From: Hedera helix
Lineage: Eukaryota > Streptophyta > Magnoliopsida > Apiales > Araliaceae
Reading direction: 5' to 3'
Length of the DNA stretch: 64,000 nt
NCBI GenBank assembly: GCA_947179155.2
Contig: OX359280.1
Location: forward strand, 40,356,555 to 40,420,554
The notes under the pieces: generated by a model
Told to the model about the DNA's origin: nothing
Database searches by the model: none
What the model saw: only the letters and a program-made list of their open reading frames with translations
Translations under genes and position numbers: made by a program
Part shown: piece after piece, positions 36,866 through 47,949 of the stretch
Layout of the letters: every line of letters starts with the position of its first letter
Position numbering within the stretch: the first letter of the stretch is position 1

Positions 36866-36930
36866 ATTTGCTTATGGTACTTTTGACAAATTAGTCAATT
36901 TGCTTATGGTACTTTTGACAAATTAATCAA
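36866..36930 (+). repeat. Two tandem copies of a ~32-bp unit
   Basis: TTTGCTTATGGTACTTTTGA followed by CAAATTA(G/A)TCAA occurs twice in direct succession. Confidence 0.8.
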
Positions 36931-37175
36931 TCTATCCCATAAGAATTTGTCAAAAATATAATAAAAACATCAACAATATCACACTATTTTATAACACAAG
37001 ATTATTAGCACGGGAAAGGAAAATGATTTATAGTAGATTAATTTTTCATGTCGAATGTAGATTGCGAAGTACCATGAATTAAAAGTAGTACAATAAAAAC
37101 AACAATTTGACATACTTCTTGCAACAATCGAATACAAATATAAATACGTAGCCGAAGTTTCAATATTGGCTTCCA

Positions 37176-38797
37176 CTACGTCAGTTGCAGAGCTGCCTCC
37201 CGCGCTGTTGATGAAGATGGCCGATTTCGCAACCGATCTCTAACTCTTTTTATCTTTGTAGGTACTAAGCGCAACAGGAGGGGGCCAAAATATAAAAAAG
37301 GAACGAGTATTTCTGGTATTGATCCTTCTATACGGCTAGCAAGTACATACCCATAAGCAAACATCATTGACAACATAGAGAGCCGCAGTTCTCTTTGAAA
37401 AGGAAAACCTACCGTGAGATAATCTATTATTATGGCTGATGCTGTGCAACCTAGTGTATTGAAAACCCAAAATATGGTATTTGAACCGTGAGCTTTAAAG
37501 GTATCAGGGGGAGACAGTACTGCTTGAAAGGTTACAGTTGTAATAAGCGCAGCAACCACTAGCATCGCATTGCGGATTTCACTTGGTGAATCTCTAAGTG
37601 GCTGATAACTAACAAATTTAAACAAATCCTCTTTCATCTCCTCTTCGTGATTACGCTGATGATGGTCATTAACTTGGGGAAGAGGTGGAGGTGGTGGAGA
37701 CGCAGAAGCAACAGCAGCAGCAGCAATTCCGGTAGTATTGTTGATAGTTTCGCGAGCCCTAAGAGCTCCAGCACCGCAGAGGATTTCTCTCATGCGTAGG
37801 GGAGCATCATCAATAGGACTTTGTGGCAGCATGTGCACTATGTCCATTGCTGTTAACCCTTCTGAGTTAAAGTTGTTCAGCTGCACTAATATCTTGATAG
37901 TATTGCTACTGTTACGAAGTAGAAGCTCAACAGTCTGCGGTCGCATGTAAGATATGTAAAGAAATTTAAATGGAATAAATAATCAAATAAATAAAGAATC
38001 ACTCGAATTCACTAGTGTACATATATGCAGGAATCGAAAGTTGGAATAAAATTACTCATTTACTCATCATTTCAGGATTGGAAGGATCCATTTTTATTTT
38101 TACCAAATTTTGGAATTTTATTCATTTACTCGTTTATGTCAGGATTGGAATGAATCACTCCGCTCTCCGGAATATTTCTTCACTAATTAATCCAAACGTA
38201 GCATATTAAACTTACCTCGAGTTGTCTCCGACTGACTGCAAGGTGCAACATAGTGTTCCCATCTTTATCACTCCGATTCACTAGCTCTCCCAAGCCAAGA
38301 TGTTCTAGCCACCACATGAGGTTTCTTAAGGCCTCAATTTGGTAGTTTTTAACGGCCAGATGGACCGCAGTTTCATCTAGATTGGTCAAATCTTTAATGG
38401 ACTCTGGGCAGGCTTTTAACAGTTCATCTATAACCTCAATCCTTCCATATAAAGCAGCATAATGAAGAGCAGTTCTCCCTTCTCTTCCTTTCATTTGACT
38501 AATCCCCGGAACGTTGGAGATAAGATCTCTTACTATTTCTACATGACCGAGAGCTGAGGCAATATCCATTGGCCGAAAACCATCTTGATTGCTGCGTTCC
38601 ATTGCTAGTCCTGGCTTTTGTGTTATGATTTCTCGTACGACATCAAGCTGTCCAGCCTTGGTTGCAACGTGTAAAAGATTTCCATGCGGAGAATTAGTCA
38701 GTGTGAAATCCTCTAGAATCAGGGGACTTTCATCAAGTAAACGGTGTAAGAGGCTAATGTTGCCTGTTCGAGCTGCCTCAAACAATTTTCTATCCAT
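37176..38797 (-). CDS. Ankyrin-repeat membrane protein with PGG-type domain
   Basis: Two exons: 38797-38216 and 37934-37176 (1341 nt, 446 residues). N-terminal ankyrin repeats include LLHVATKAGQLDVVREII, GFRPMDIASALGHVEIVRDL, GRTALHYAALYGRIEVIDEL, ETAVHLAVKNYQIEALRNL and GNTMLHLAVSRRQLETVELL. The C-terminal part carries the PGG-type region MLVVAALITTVTFQAVLSPP followed by three or four hydrophobic segments (about residues 335-425). This is the architecture of plant ACD6/ITN1/BDA1-type proteins, which act in membranes in defence or salt responses. The namesake PGG reads PPD here. The intron (37935-38215) contains short repeated TTTACTC and GGATTGGAA motifs. Start MDRKLFEAARTGN is typical. Biological role in this plant is not shown by the sequence. 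Confidence 0.92.
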
Positions 38798-38907
38798 TTT
38801 CCAACTTTTTGAACTAAATTAAGTTGCTTATTTTCAGTGAATATGTAAGTGTGTATATTATGGTCGAAAGAAAGACGACTTCCCTCTGTTTTGCTAGAAG
38901 ATGGAAG

Positions 38908-38920
38908 AATTTATATAACA
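38908..38920 (-). promoter_or_regulatory. Probable TATA box of the ankyrin-PGG gene
   Basis: Minus-strand GTTATATAAA lies about 115 bp upstream of the ATG at 38797, a fitting distance for a short plant leader. Confidence 0.5.
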
Positions 38921-38925
38921 AGATT

Positions 38926-39600
38926 TAGGATTGACAAAATTGGCCCCAGCCCGCGGGTCGGCTTGATTTGTCCATTAAAAAGCGGGCTTTGGACATTTAA
39001 AATTTAGTCTAATGAAAGTTGGGCCGTTTTGGCTCGGTCTGCGGACTAATTATTTATTTATTTATTATTATTATTTGACAAAAAAAAATGTTAACTTAAA
39101 AAATAAATCAAATAGAGAATTATGAAGAATATAAGAATAAATTCTAACATATGATCTTTAATAATAATACAAAAAAATATTATGAATATAATATATATAA
39201 TACATTTAGTCTTTCTTTTATTCTCTTATCTTTAATATTGATATTATATACATTTATCAATTAATTAATCACAAAATTAGTTATATTTTAATATATATGA
39301 CTACAAAAAATATATAAAATTATTGATTATTTTATTTTATTTATTAATAATATTAAATAATTATGTAGAAATTATATGTCATAATTGTAAATAATTAGAG
39401 TTAGTATTTATTTAAAATTATGTGTTATAATTGTAAATATAAAGAATTTTTTTCTTATAAAATACTAAAATGGCACGCGAGCATCCTTGGTCAGTGCCAC
39501 GGGTTTTATATATTCAACTCGCAAAAAACTAAGACATTTTAGTCCAACCCGTTAACAACTCAACCCGCCTATAACTCGGCCCGTTTGTCACCTCTAACTA
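38926..39600. mobile_element. Non-autonomous hAT-like element with GGCCC-rich ends
   Basis: Left end TTAGGATTGACAAAATTGGC and right end (inverted) TTAGAGGTGACAAACGGGCC are imperfect inverted repeats. Both run into Cys-Gly-rich subterminal motifs (GCCCGCGGGTCGG, CAACCCGCC) around an AT-rich core. This structure is common in dispersed plant hAT-like elements. No target duplication was clear. Confidence 0.55.
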
Positions 39601-39644
39601 GTGGACAAATTATAATCAAATTAGTGGAAATTAATTTCATGATT

Positions 39645-40035
39645 TTTAAACCCGGATCAGACCGTTGGTTCGATTGGAAAAAATGGAAACCGATTAGCTC
39701 TTCAATCCAGTTCATGCCAAAAAATCAGCTTTAGTCAAAACCCGGTGACCCGCGTTTTATCGGTTCCCTACATTTTTTAAAATTATTTTTTTTTAAGAAT
39801 TTGAACTTGATTAAATGTATCCTTGATTGAGTTTTGAGTTATGATCATGATTTAATATCTTTTTTTTTCCATATAGATTTAGTATTTATTTAAATTGTAT
39901 AAAATAAACATTGTACAAATATATTTATTTATTTTTATCGAATTTGATTGAATGTATCCTAGAGATGTTTATGTTTATTTGTGTTTGATTTTATCACTCT
40001 TGAGCCTTGAATTTTGAGTTATGATCATGATTTAA

Positions 40036-40086
<51 letters not shown>

Positions 40087-40315
40087 TTAGTATTTATTTG
40101 AATTATATAAAATAAATATTGTACAAATATGTTTAATTTTTTTTTTTGTAAATAAATTGATTAATTTTATATATTTATTAAATATTATATATAATAATAA
40201 TTAATATATTTAATCATTAATTATTTATTATATATTAATAATATCATTAATTCAATAACGACTGATTAGACTAATAATCTATCAATTTTCTAGTTCGAGA
40301 TCCGAGTACGAGAAC
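39645..40315. mobile_element. AT-rich repeat element with internal duplication and (AT)n
   Basis: Left part has AACCCGGATCAGACCG and ACCCGGTGACCCGCG; the right part has GATTAGACTAATAATC and TTCTAGTTCGAG. Inside, a segment is duplicated: GAGTTATGATCATGATTTAA followed by ATTTAGTATTTATTT occurs at about 39834-39895 and 40015-40098, the second copy interrupted by an (AT)n run. Confidence 0.45.
40041..40083 (+). repeat. (AT)n microsatellite
   Basis: About 21 uninterrupted AT units. Confidence 0.95.
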
Positions 40316-40576
40316 ACTAATTAATTTCTGCGTTTCCGCGTTGAAAATTATAATCAAAGTGGTGGGAAGGAAATTTCCTCCGACACAATTGGAAAATCTA
40401 ACCGACCTTTACTTGATGTCCTTTTCTCCAAATCACAATCAGAAATGGTGTTGCTGACAGCAGTGGAAGTTGTACAATAAGTAACCGTACGTACGTACGT
40501 ATTCACTCAAATTAAGCAACTTAATTTTTTTTTTACTAAATTATTTGTATAAATTAAATTAAAAGAGATACTCCGA

Positions 40577-41244
40577 TTAGGGGTGAGCATGGTATGGTTT
40601 GGTATAGTTTAAAGCTTAAATTGTATATGAAACCGCTTAGGTGCGGTTTTGACAAATTCAAAACCATACGTAAAATCGCTTGTGATTGGTGTAGTGCGGT
40701 TTTGAACCGTGCAGTGCGGTTTTATTTGGTGCGATTTCCGTTCCAAAATCAATTGAAATAATTAAATTTTATGCAATTTAAATTAACAATTTAACATCAC
40801 ACAATATTAAATACCACTTTTATAACATACAGAACTTTACTTATAATATCTTGTCTAAACAAAAGTAAAATAGAAGTTACATAAGGAATAATTCCAAATA
40901 GATTAATTAAAAATTTCTTCTCACAGATGAAAATTCTAAACAAAGATAATTACATGAGGGATAATTCCAAATGGATTAATTGAAGGGTGACTTCCCTAAT
41001 AATGCTTCTGATATGGTTCATGTTGAAAATAGTCAAACAATGGGAATAAAAATAATAAAATGGTGCGGTGCGGTTTTTTCATGTGCGGTTTTTCCTTGAA
41101 ACCAAATCCAAACTGTAAATTCGATTTTTCAATCCATCTAAAACCGTCACATACGCCGGAACCGTTGGTGCTGTTTTAATTGGTGCGATTTGTGTGATTT
41201 TTGATGCGATTTCGGGACTAAATCAATTTTTTACTCACTCCTAA
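40577..41244. mobile_element. Non-autonomous hAT-like element with GGTGAG ends
   Basis: Left end TTAGGGGTGAGCA is matched by the inverted right end TTAGGAGTGAGT. Subterminal regions repeat GTGCGGTTTT and related motifs about nine times at both ends. The centre is AT-rich and non-coding. The flanks CTCCGA and CTTCGA are a possible imperfect target duplication. Confidence 0.65.
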
Positions 41245-42570
41245 CTTCGACGCATACCCCAGATCATTTGAAACTCAAATACCTAAACAAACTCGGCTCA
41301 ATAAATGAGCAACAACAAAACATGGCTTAATAAACTAAACCAGTGCTTCATTCCCACCGATCAAAGAGAATAACAAAAAGCGAATTTGGTTACTGTGAAT
41401 TATAAGTTTTTTTACAATATTAAATATGTATTAATAATAATATAATAAATAAATATATAGCTTATTATAATGAAATTAATTTTTAAATTCACCGTAATTG
41501 AATCCATAAAAAGCTAGCATAGTGTTGGCGGGCATACAATATGAAACCAAGCTGATCCAAAAAATACAAAGAACATAGGGTCCCACAAAATTACTTATCA
41601 AGCCAACTATTAACCACAAGGACCGAAAGGACAAGGCCCATGTGACTTCTGCAACACGCACTAGGCGTATCAGCGACGTTGCAGATCAGACCGCAAAGAC
41701 GCGTCCTCACCAAACCAAGTCACGCATGAAGAACAAGGAAATCGGAAACAGCCGTGAACATTCGAAAACTTCATAACGGACGGTAAACTCCTGAATCACG
41801 ATCATAAACTCCCGATTAACCCAGACAGACCAATCAAAAAGTATGTATGAAACATGATGAATCGATCCTTAAGCACAACGAAACGAAGCAGGTGTATGTA
41901 TAATGTCAAGCAAATTAAATAAGCTTATTTTATATGTTTTTGTTATATCACTTTTTAGTGTATTTTAAAAAAATAACTTCATTTTAAAGATTCATCAGGG
42001 TGATTTAAGACAATTTGAGACCTAAAGCGATATTTTTAATGAGGCTTTCTATATTTGGTACATTTTTCATTGACTTTTATGGTCAAATTGATCATTTTTT
42101 AAATAAATATATCTTATTATTATTTAATATATATGTAAAAAGTCTATTAAAATTATAAATTATATAAAATTTAGTACTAATTTCAATGTTTATTTTTTTA
42201 AAATCTAAATATATATGCTTAATTATTAATTTTAAAAATGGTAAATTTGACTACAAAAATCAATGGAGAACTTTTATTTTGGGACGGAGGGAGTATTAAT
42301 AATTTTTATTTAAATGAGGCTTTTTTTTATACTGTTAATTTTTTTTACATATTTAATATTTGAATTGGATTATGGGCCCTAAAAAATTATTTGACTTATA
42401 TTTTTATAAGATCTTTTTATATGAATTATTTATGATATTCAAAAATTTGGGGTCTTCCTTGAAATGGGATCTAAAGCGCAGACTTTTTTTTTAATAAGGT
42501 AGGGCCGGCCCCGAGATCCATAAATAAATTAAGAAAGAATTAATAAAAACAGTATGTCCTGAAGTTCAAT

Positions 42571-42576
<6 letters not shown>
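41245..42576. other. Intergenic DNA
   Basis: 41480-41870 is more GC-balanced unique DNA with no coding homology seen. 42000-42300 is AT-rich and ends in GGGACGGAGGGAGTA (42279-42296), the typical end of a Stowaway-like MITE whose other border I could not place. Confidence 0.4.

Positions 42577-42642
<66 letters not shown>
42577..42642 (+). repeat. (TA)n microsatellite
   Basis: About 33 uninterrupted TA units. Confidence 0.95.
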
Positions 42643-42645
<3 letters not shown>

Positions 42646-42847
42646 AGCAACTTTAATAAATACATGCATTTTATACATAATTTGGGTTTTGACCAGGCCG
42701 GGCTCAGGCCAGACCAAGTCGGCCTGTGGGTCGTATGCTTTTTGTGCATCTCTACTTGGATCCATGCATTTTACAAAATATATATGTAGTAAAATTTATT
42801 AATGTAAATTATTAAGTACAAAATTTGTTGTTTTCAAATTTTATATT

Positions 42848-43602
42848 CACTAAAAAAAAAAACCTTTTGTGATAACTCAAATTCATCGCATAAATTTAAA
42901 AAATTATCACAAAATTTTTTTGTGATGATTAACGTGAATCTCTTACAATTTATTTCACTATGATAATTATATCAAATGATACTTGTGGGATTCGAACCCT
43001 CCTCCTATTTGCAAACTAAATAATGAGTATTACCACTATACTAAAACTCAGATTATGATTATAATTTTAAAACAAAATATAAAAGGAAACATATGTGACT
43101 TGATTTACTAAACAAAATTAATCTCACATAAAATTTGATGATTGCAATGACAGACACAAATACTCTATAATGACGGTAAAATTAGTCATCACTGAGAACC
43201 ATCATATATTTTATTGTTTTCTGATGACTTAAAAATTCCATAACAAAATACCTTCTTTTTTGTAATTGCAAATAAAAGTCGTTACAAAAATCTATATTTT
43301 TTAATGATTGTCATAACCGTTGTAAAATATTGTTTTGATTATTTCTTTCATTAAAATATTGGTGATAGCTTAAATGCAATCACAAAAAAGGTATATCCAT
43401 AAGTGATAGTTTAGTGTTTGGTAATTGACATGACCATCACAATTATAATATATTAATGGCAAAATTAATCATCACTAAGAGCCATCATATATACTATTAT
43501 TTTTTGATTGTTCAAAAAATTTATCATAAATTATTATCTTTTGTGATTGTTTTTAAAAACTGTCACAAAATTCCATCACATATTCTTATTTTTTTAATAG
43601 TG
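42848..43602. mobile_element. 755-bp non-autonomous CACTA element
   Basis: Begins CACTAAAAAAA and ends TTTTTTTAATAGTG (inverted CACTATTAAAAAAA), flanked by ATT on both sides (42845-42847 and 43603-43605), the 3-bp duplication expected of CACTA transposons. Subterminal regions carry repeated TTTTGTGAT/ATCACAAAA motifs in both orientations, as for En/Spm-type transposase sites. No transposase is encoded. A tRNA-like segment lies at 42983-43052. Confidence 0.8.
42983..43052 (-). other. tRNA-like segment with A and B boxes inside CACTA element
   Basis: On the minus strand, TTTTAGTATAGTGGTAATAC resembles a tRNA A-box region (TAGTATAGTGGT as in plant tRNA-Asp), and 30-40 nt later GGGTTCGAATCCC matches the B box/T arm. 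The ends do not form a convincing acceptor stem, so this is a degenerate tRNA or SINE-head relic rather than a called tRNA gene. Confidence 0.55.
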
Positions 43603-43605
43603 ATT

Positions 43606-44819
43606 TTTTAATTTAATAATTGGACTTTTAATGAGATTAATTGTTTTGGTAAAGTATATATATATATATATACTGGCGTGGCGTCATTTTTTATATCTCA
43701 CTATATACTCTCCTAAACCGAAAGTTTAACAGTACTATGAATTTAGAAAACTCCAACCGTGGTCCGTGGAGTGGAATATCAATCCTTATTACTAGTACGT
43801 ACGTACACTAATTAAGCCAACTTGCAAAAACCACACTAGCTACGTAGGTAAATCAAGAAATGACCAAATTAATGCATGCTTCAACGGCCTTCTTGAATAT
43901 TAATTAGTCCGATTCAAACAAATTATTAAATAGAGTAAAAAATAAATACAAATAAACCCTAATAAATGTTGAGCGCATACTATAAAAAATTATACTCCAT
44001 CTATAATTCCCAACAAGAATTCTATTTTGATATTTTAAAGTTAATTTATGAAATTAGATACTAGCTAGCATGCGTGCTCACAGCAGTGCATGGGAGTTCT
44101 ACAATATCTAAAAACTAACTGTACTTTATACCATTCACAATTCTAAATATCAACGGCAGAAATTTTTAAAGTAATTCTTAAAATCAGTTTATTGTTAATG
44201 TTGAAAAGATAATAAGGTGTAATAATTCGGATCAAATCAAATCACTAGTATAATACTATCTTTTTGAGTTATTTTAACTCATTACAAACTCACTCAAAAA
44301 ATCACGTTTAAAAATATTATTGTTAATAACTTAATTCTTTATATACTACACAAAAATTTTCATGTATTTTAATGTATGATTAAGATGTTACATAAAAAGT
44401 CCAACCGTACGCTTGTTAATGAACCAAAATAGGAAAAAATATTAAGTGTTGGCATTATCACATAGTATTTCAGATCAATCACATATTGTTATCAAATTGA
44501 CCTAAATATAAAGGGTCCTTTGCATATGTTGAAATGACAACATGTGAATGTTCTGGAGCATTACGTGACAATGCTCCAAGAACATTAAATAACTTCTCCC
44601 AAAGCAGGACAGATTTACTTAGAGGGTTATTTTTTTTACCCAAGTCCCACATCGTTCACATGATAGAAGTTAAAAATAAAGTTTTCCTTTAAAAAAAATC
44701 CTCTTCTTCACTCAAAACATAATTTCGCACTAAACAAAGTAGGCAAAAACTGCTTAGATTAAAAAAAAAATCACACGGGAACTTTCTCATCAAACAGTTC
44801 AATCATTGTGGTTTTGATT
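43606..44819. other. AT-rich intergenic DNA
   Basis: Contains a short (TA)n at 43655-43671 and GTACGTACGTAC at about 43796-43805, matching a similar (GTAC)n run at about 40486-40501. No gene was seen. Confidence 0.5.
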
Positions 44820-44824
44820 TTAAG

Positions 44825-45015
44825 TATGCTTGCATGAACTTTCTAGCCAGCTTAATTGGATTAAATTTATTTGCAGACGAAAGAGCTTGTAAAAGGAAAC
44901 TTGCTCATTCATACAAAGAATAAAAATACAAGGATATAGGGGATCACCTTGATGAATACCACAGGAAGAAAAGGAGCACTTGTATCTTGCGGATTTGATT
45001 AGCATAAAGTTGGAT
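44825..45015 (-). pseudogene. LINE reverse transcriptase fragment
   Basis: Minus strand encodes CSFSSCGIHQGDPLYPCIFI followed by LCMNEQ, the RT motif that in intact plant LINEs reads (K/R)G(I/L)RQGDPLSPYLFILCME. Only about 60 codons remain and nothing upstream or downstream extends the domain. Confidence 0.65.
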
Positions 45016-45172
45016 GTCCGCGAGAAAAATTTTGGGCGAAAAAATTTAAAAATCAATATCATATTCCGACCCTCTATTTTTTTTAAAGATGACATGTAGG
45101 ACGCCGAAATCATCAATTGACTGATAATATTGAACGCCTAACTTTATGCTAACCAAATCCGTATCTTTGCCA
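44980..45172. repeat. Inverted repeat at the LINE fragment edge
   Basis: TGCGGATTTGATTAGCATAA at about 44990-45012 recurs inverted, with few changes, at about 45138-45170, with roughly 120 bp between. The pair could form a hairpin. Confidence 0.6.
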
Positions 45173-45443
45173 TTTGGCCTCTTGCTAATTATTCGTCATT
45201 TGTCCCACATGAAAAAGGGAAGGAAATGAAAGGAGCACTTGTAGCCTCTTGCTAATTATTAGTCATTTATCCCACACGGAAAAGGGAAGGAAATGAGAGG
45301 AGGAGCCATTTGGCCTCTTGTTAGTTATTAGTCATTTGTCCCGCATGGAAAAATGAAGGAAATGAGAGGAGGAGCCATTTGGCCTCTTGCTAGTTATTAG
45401 TCATTTGTCCCGCATGGAAAAGTGAAGGAAATGAGAGGAGAAA
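45171..45443 (+). repeat. Four tandem copies of a ~69-bp unit
   Basis: GCCTCTTGCTAATTATTAGT, then CATTTGTCCC, CATGGAAAA and GAAGGAAATGAGAGGA, recurs with starts at 45177, 45244, 45313 and 45382. Last two copies are the most alike. Confidence 0.9.
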
Positions 45444-45869
45444 ATGATTATATAAAAGACAGGAGAAAAAAGTAGTTTTCAAGAAGGCACATGGTCATGG
45501 CCAAGGCAAGTGGCTCGCGGGTCCGGTCGGGTCATAATAGATTGGGCCAAATTTGGGTTGGAATAAAATTGCCCAATTAGTTTGGGTTGAAAACTCCCAA
45601 GAGATTGAATTTTTGAAAATCTGCACCGGTTAAATATTTGGATCTGGACCGAAGTACCAATGTATCGATGATAATCCAAAAGGATCTGATATATACACTC
45701 ACCGAAATGTGATCATGTATCGATGATAATCCAAAAGTGTTGATCAAGATTCAAATTGACCTATTGAAAAATATTTGGTCTTCAAGAATTAATGTTTATT
45801 TTATAAATATATTATTTATGTTTATATAGAATCTATATATTTATTTATTTAATCTATATAAATTTTTAA
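45444..45869. other. Repeat-like intergenic DNA
   Basis: 45500-45760 carries GGTCGGGTC/GGGCC-rich dispersed-repeat sequence. GTATCGATGATAATCCAAAA occurs twice (about 45662 and 45718). No gene was seen. Confidence 0.4.
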
Positions 45870-46625
45870 AAAACAACTCTTTTTAGAATCTCTAACATAA
45901 GTTAAGATTAGTTACTCAACGGGTGCATCACCATGCAGTTTAAGAGGTATGAATTAGTATAATGTGAACAATTCTTAGTTTCACGTTACTAAAATTGTAT
46001 TGTAATAACTTAAAGACAACTTTTAATCGTGCGTTACTAAAATTGTGTTGTAAAAATAGTTTAATTGTTTACTTGTGTACTAAATTTCTCTGTGTTGCAA
46101 GAAATATTTGAGTTTAAGACATTGAACCTACAGTCGCTTGGTTATTAATACACAATTTTAATTTTAAAATTATTTATTATCTAAAATAATTTTTTATCCA
46201 CAATGTATAAATCCTTAAAACAAAGTATTAGAAAATAATAGCGTCTCCGACCTCAAAACTATGTTTAAAAAATATTTTTCACACATACTTAAAAAAATTT
46301 AAATTATAGAGAGAATAAAATAAATTTTAATATTAGTCATAGTGGACCCATTATAAGTGCAATGATTTTTCCACCTTAAATTAGTTGACTCTATTTTTTA
46401 GCGTAAGTTAGTCCTTTTAACGTATGTAATATAAATTTACGTAATTTTATATTTTTTGCTAAATAAAATTTATTATATTTAAAAACATCTATTTAAGGAG
46501 AGAGGGAGTATAGTTTTACCATGATAGTCACGTGACATTCACATGCAGAGACTTAGAAAGTAAATAAAATTTTCATTCCTTGTCCCTCATCTCTCTCTTT
46601 GATAAATGTCATGCCAAACATGCTT
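45870..46625 (+). repeat. Copy A of a ~750-bp segmental duplication
   Basis: Aligns along its length with 49655-50440, the region upstream of the trihelix gene. Shared blocks include TAAGTTA(A/G)GATTAGTTAC, CTCCGACCTCAAAACTATGT and ACCATGATAGTCACGTGACA, in the same order and orientation with small indels. Confidence 0.9.
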
Positions 46626-46630
46626 AGTAT

Positions 46631-47537
46631 TAGTGGTGCATAAATAGCATGTAGTTCGGTCTTGGTCCGGCCTGGTCAAAGCTCAGTTTGGTGTAGCTCG
46701 GCCCAACCTAGAAGTCACGAACATGCCACATTTTTTTGGTTTAGATCCGGCCTGACCTGGCCTGCCAACAAACCTGACCCGCTTTTACCTAGTCTGAGGC
46801 CTGACTTGGTTCACCCAAAGCCCGACCTGACCTACCAATTTTCTTTTTTTTGCTAATTTAATTCTCCTACTGCAGACAAAAACTTCATTTTTGTGATAAC
46901 TAATTCAATAAACCAAATAAAATTAGCGTTTTTCAATACTTTCATTTATATATGTTTGTTTATATACGAATAAAGAAATTCATGAAAACATATTTGGTAG
47001 TGTATTATATAAGAATTTTTCTTGCATAACTAGCAACCTACATTTTTTGCAGACCTTTTATTGCATCTTCATTTTAATAAATACTTAGCATAAAAACTAA
47101 AAAGTCATTTATAAAATAATAATAATAAAAAAAGAGACTTTTCATAAAAAATTAATTTTTTTCCATTAATGATAGTATACAATAATACAATATCTTTAAA
47201 ATTGTACAATATTTTAATTCATTATTGTAATTTGTAAGTTGTAACTTATAATGCATTACTTTTAATTAATACATCAATTAAGTTTAAAATTTTAATTGGT
47301 GTTTTTATAATATTTAAAATTACTCAAAAAAAATTTGAATTGACTGAATTGGACCAGTCTGGCCTAGCCTGACCCAATGCCTGGTCTGTAGGCCTTGCGA
47401 GCTCTCTTTTCAAGCGCCAAGCTCGGCTTGACTTGACCTACAGGCCGAAAGTCAAAGGCCCGACCCAGCCTGGTCAACGACGAAGGCCTGACAGACTCAG
47501 GTCGGAGCAGACCAGGGGGGCCTATTGTGCATGACTA
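46631..47537. mobile_element. ~907-bp non-autonomous hAT element
   Basis: Left end TAGTGGTGCATAAATAG and inverted right end TAGTCATGCACAATAGG. Flanks CTTAGTAT (46623-46630) and CCTAGTAT (47538-47545) are an 8-bp target duplication with one mismatch, diagnostic of hAT. Subterminal regions are rich in CGGCCTGG/CCTGACC-type motifs; the core is AT-rich and non-coding. Confidence 0.75.
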
Positions 47538-47540
47538 CCT

Positions 47541-47617
47541 AGTATGGGGTAGTTGAAAAGATTGAGCTTGTTCGTAACATACCATCTGCCAAGAGAAAGG
47601 ACTATGGGTTTATTACC
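47541..47617 (+). pseudogene. RRM3 exon fragment of the hnRNP Q/R-like gene
   Basis: 77 bp match 30064-30140 (exon 5 of the gene at 26896-31784) with about five substitutions and no indels. The fragment still reads VVEKIELVRNIPSAKRKDYG and then stops shortly after. It lies at the edge of a hAT element, isolated from any other exon. Confidence 0.85.
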
Positions 47618-47949
47618 TTGGGCTAAATACACTTTTTAAAGTATTTGGACTTATAATTTATTAAATTAAATATTTAATTTCGTACAATATAATCCCCAAA
47701 TTCAGATTCCGGTTAAAATTGGCTGGAATAGCAGCATGTTATTGTTGCTTATATAATATTAAGAAGAGTAAGCAAATTGCATAATTCCAACAGACAGTAA
47801 ATGCTCAAGTGAGGGAGAGCTGATCAAATAGAAATAGAATGTGCTCATGAAGAAGAATTGAAGATCAAATTTTGGTTCTTAGGAAGTGAACCAAGACTGT
47901 CTAGCAGACTCTGAAACTAGAAGATGAAGACTGAATCACAACTGCAGAG

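Noticed and set aside
42529..42765. Open frames rich in alternating Tyr-Ile
   Set aside because: Translation of the (TA)n microsatellite.
42983..43052. A true tRNA gene
   Set aside because: A and B boxes are present, but acceptor and anticodon stems do not pair convincingly.
45479..45679. Minus-strand 66-codon frame
   Set aside because: Lies in GGGCC-rich dispersed-repeat DNA and has no protein similarity.
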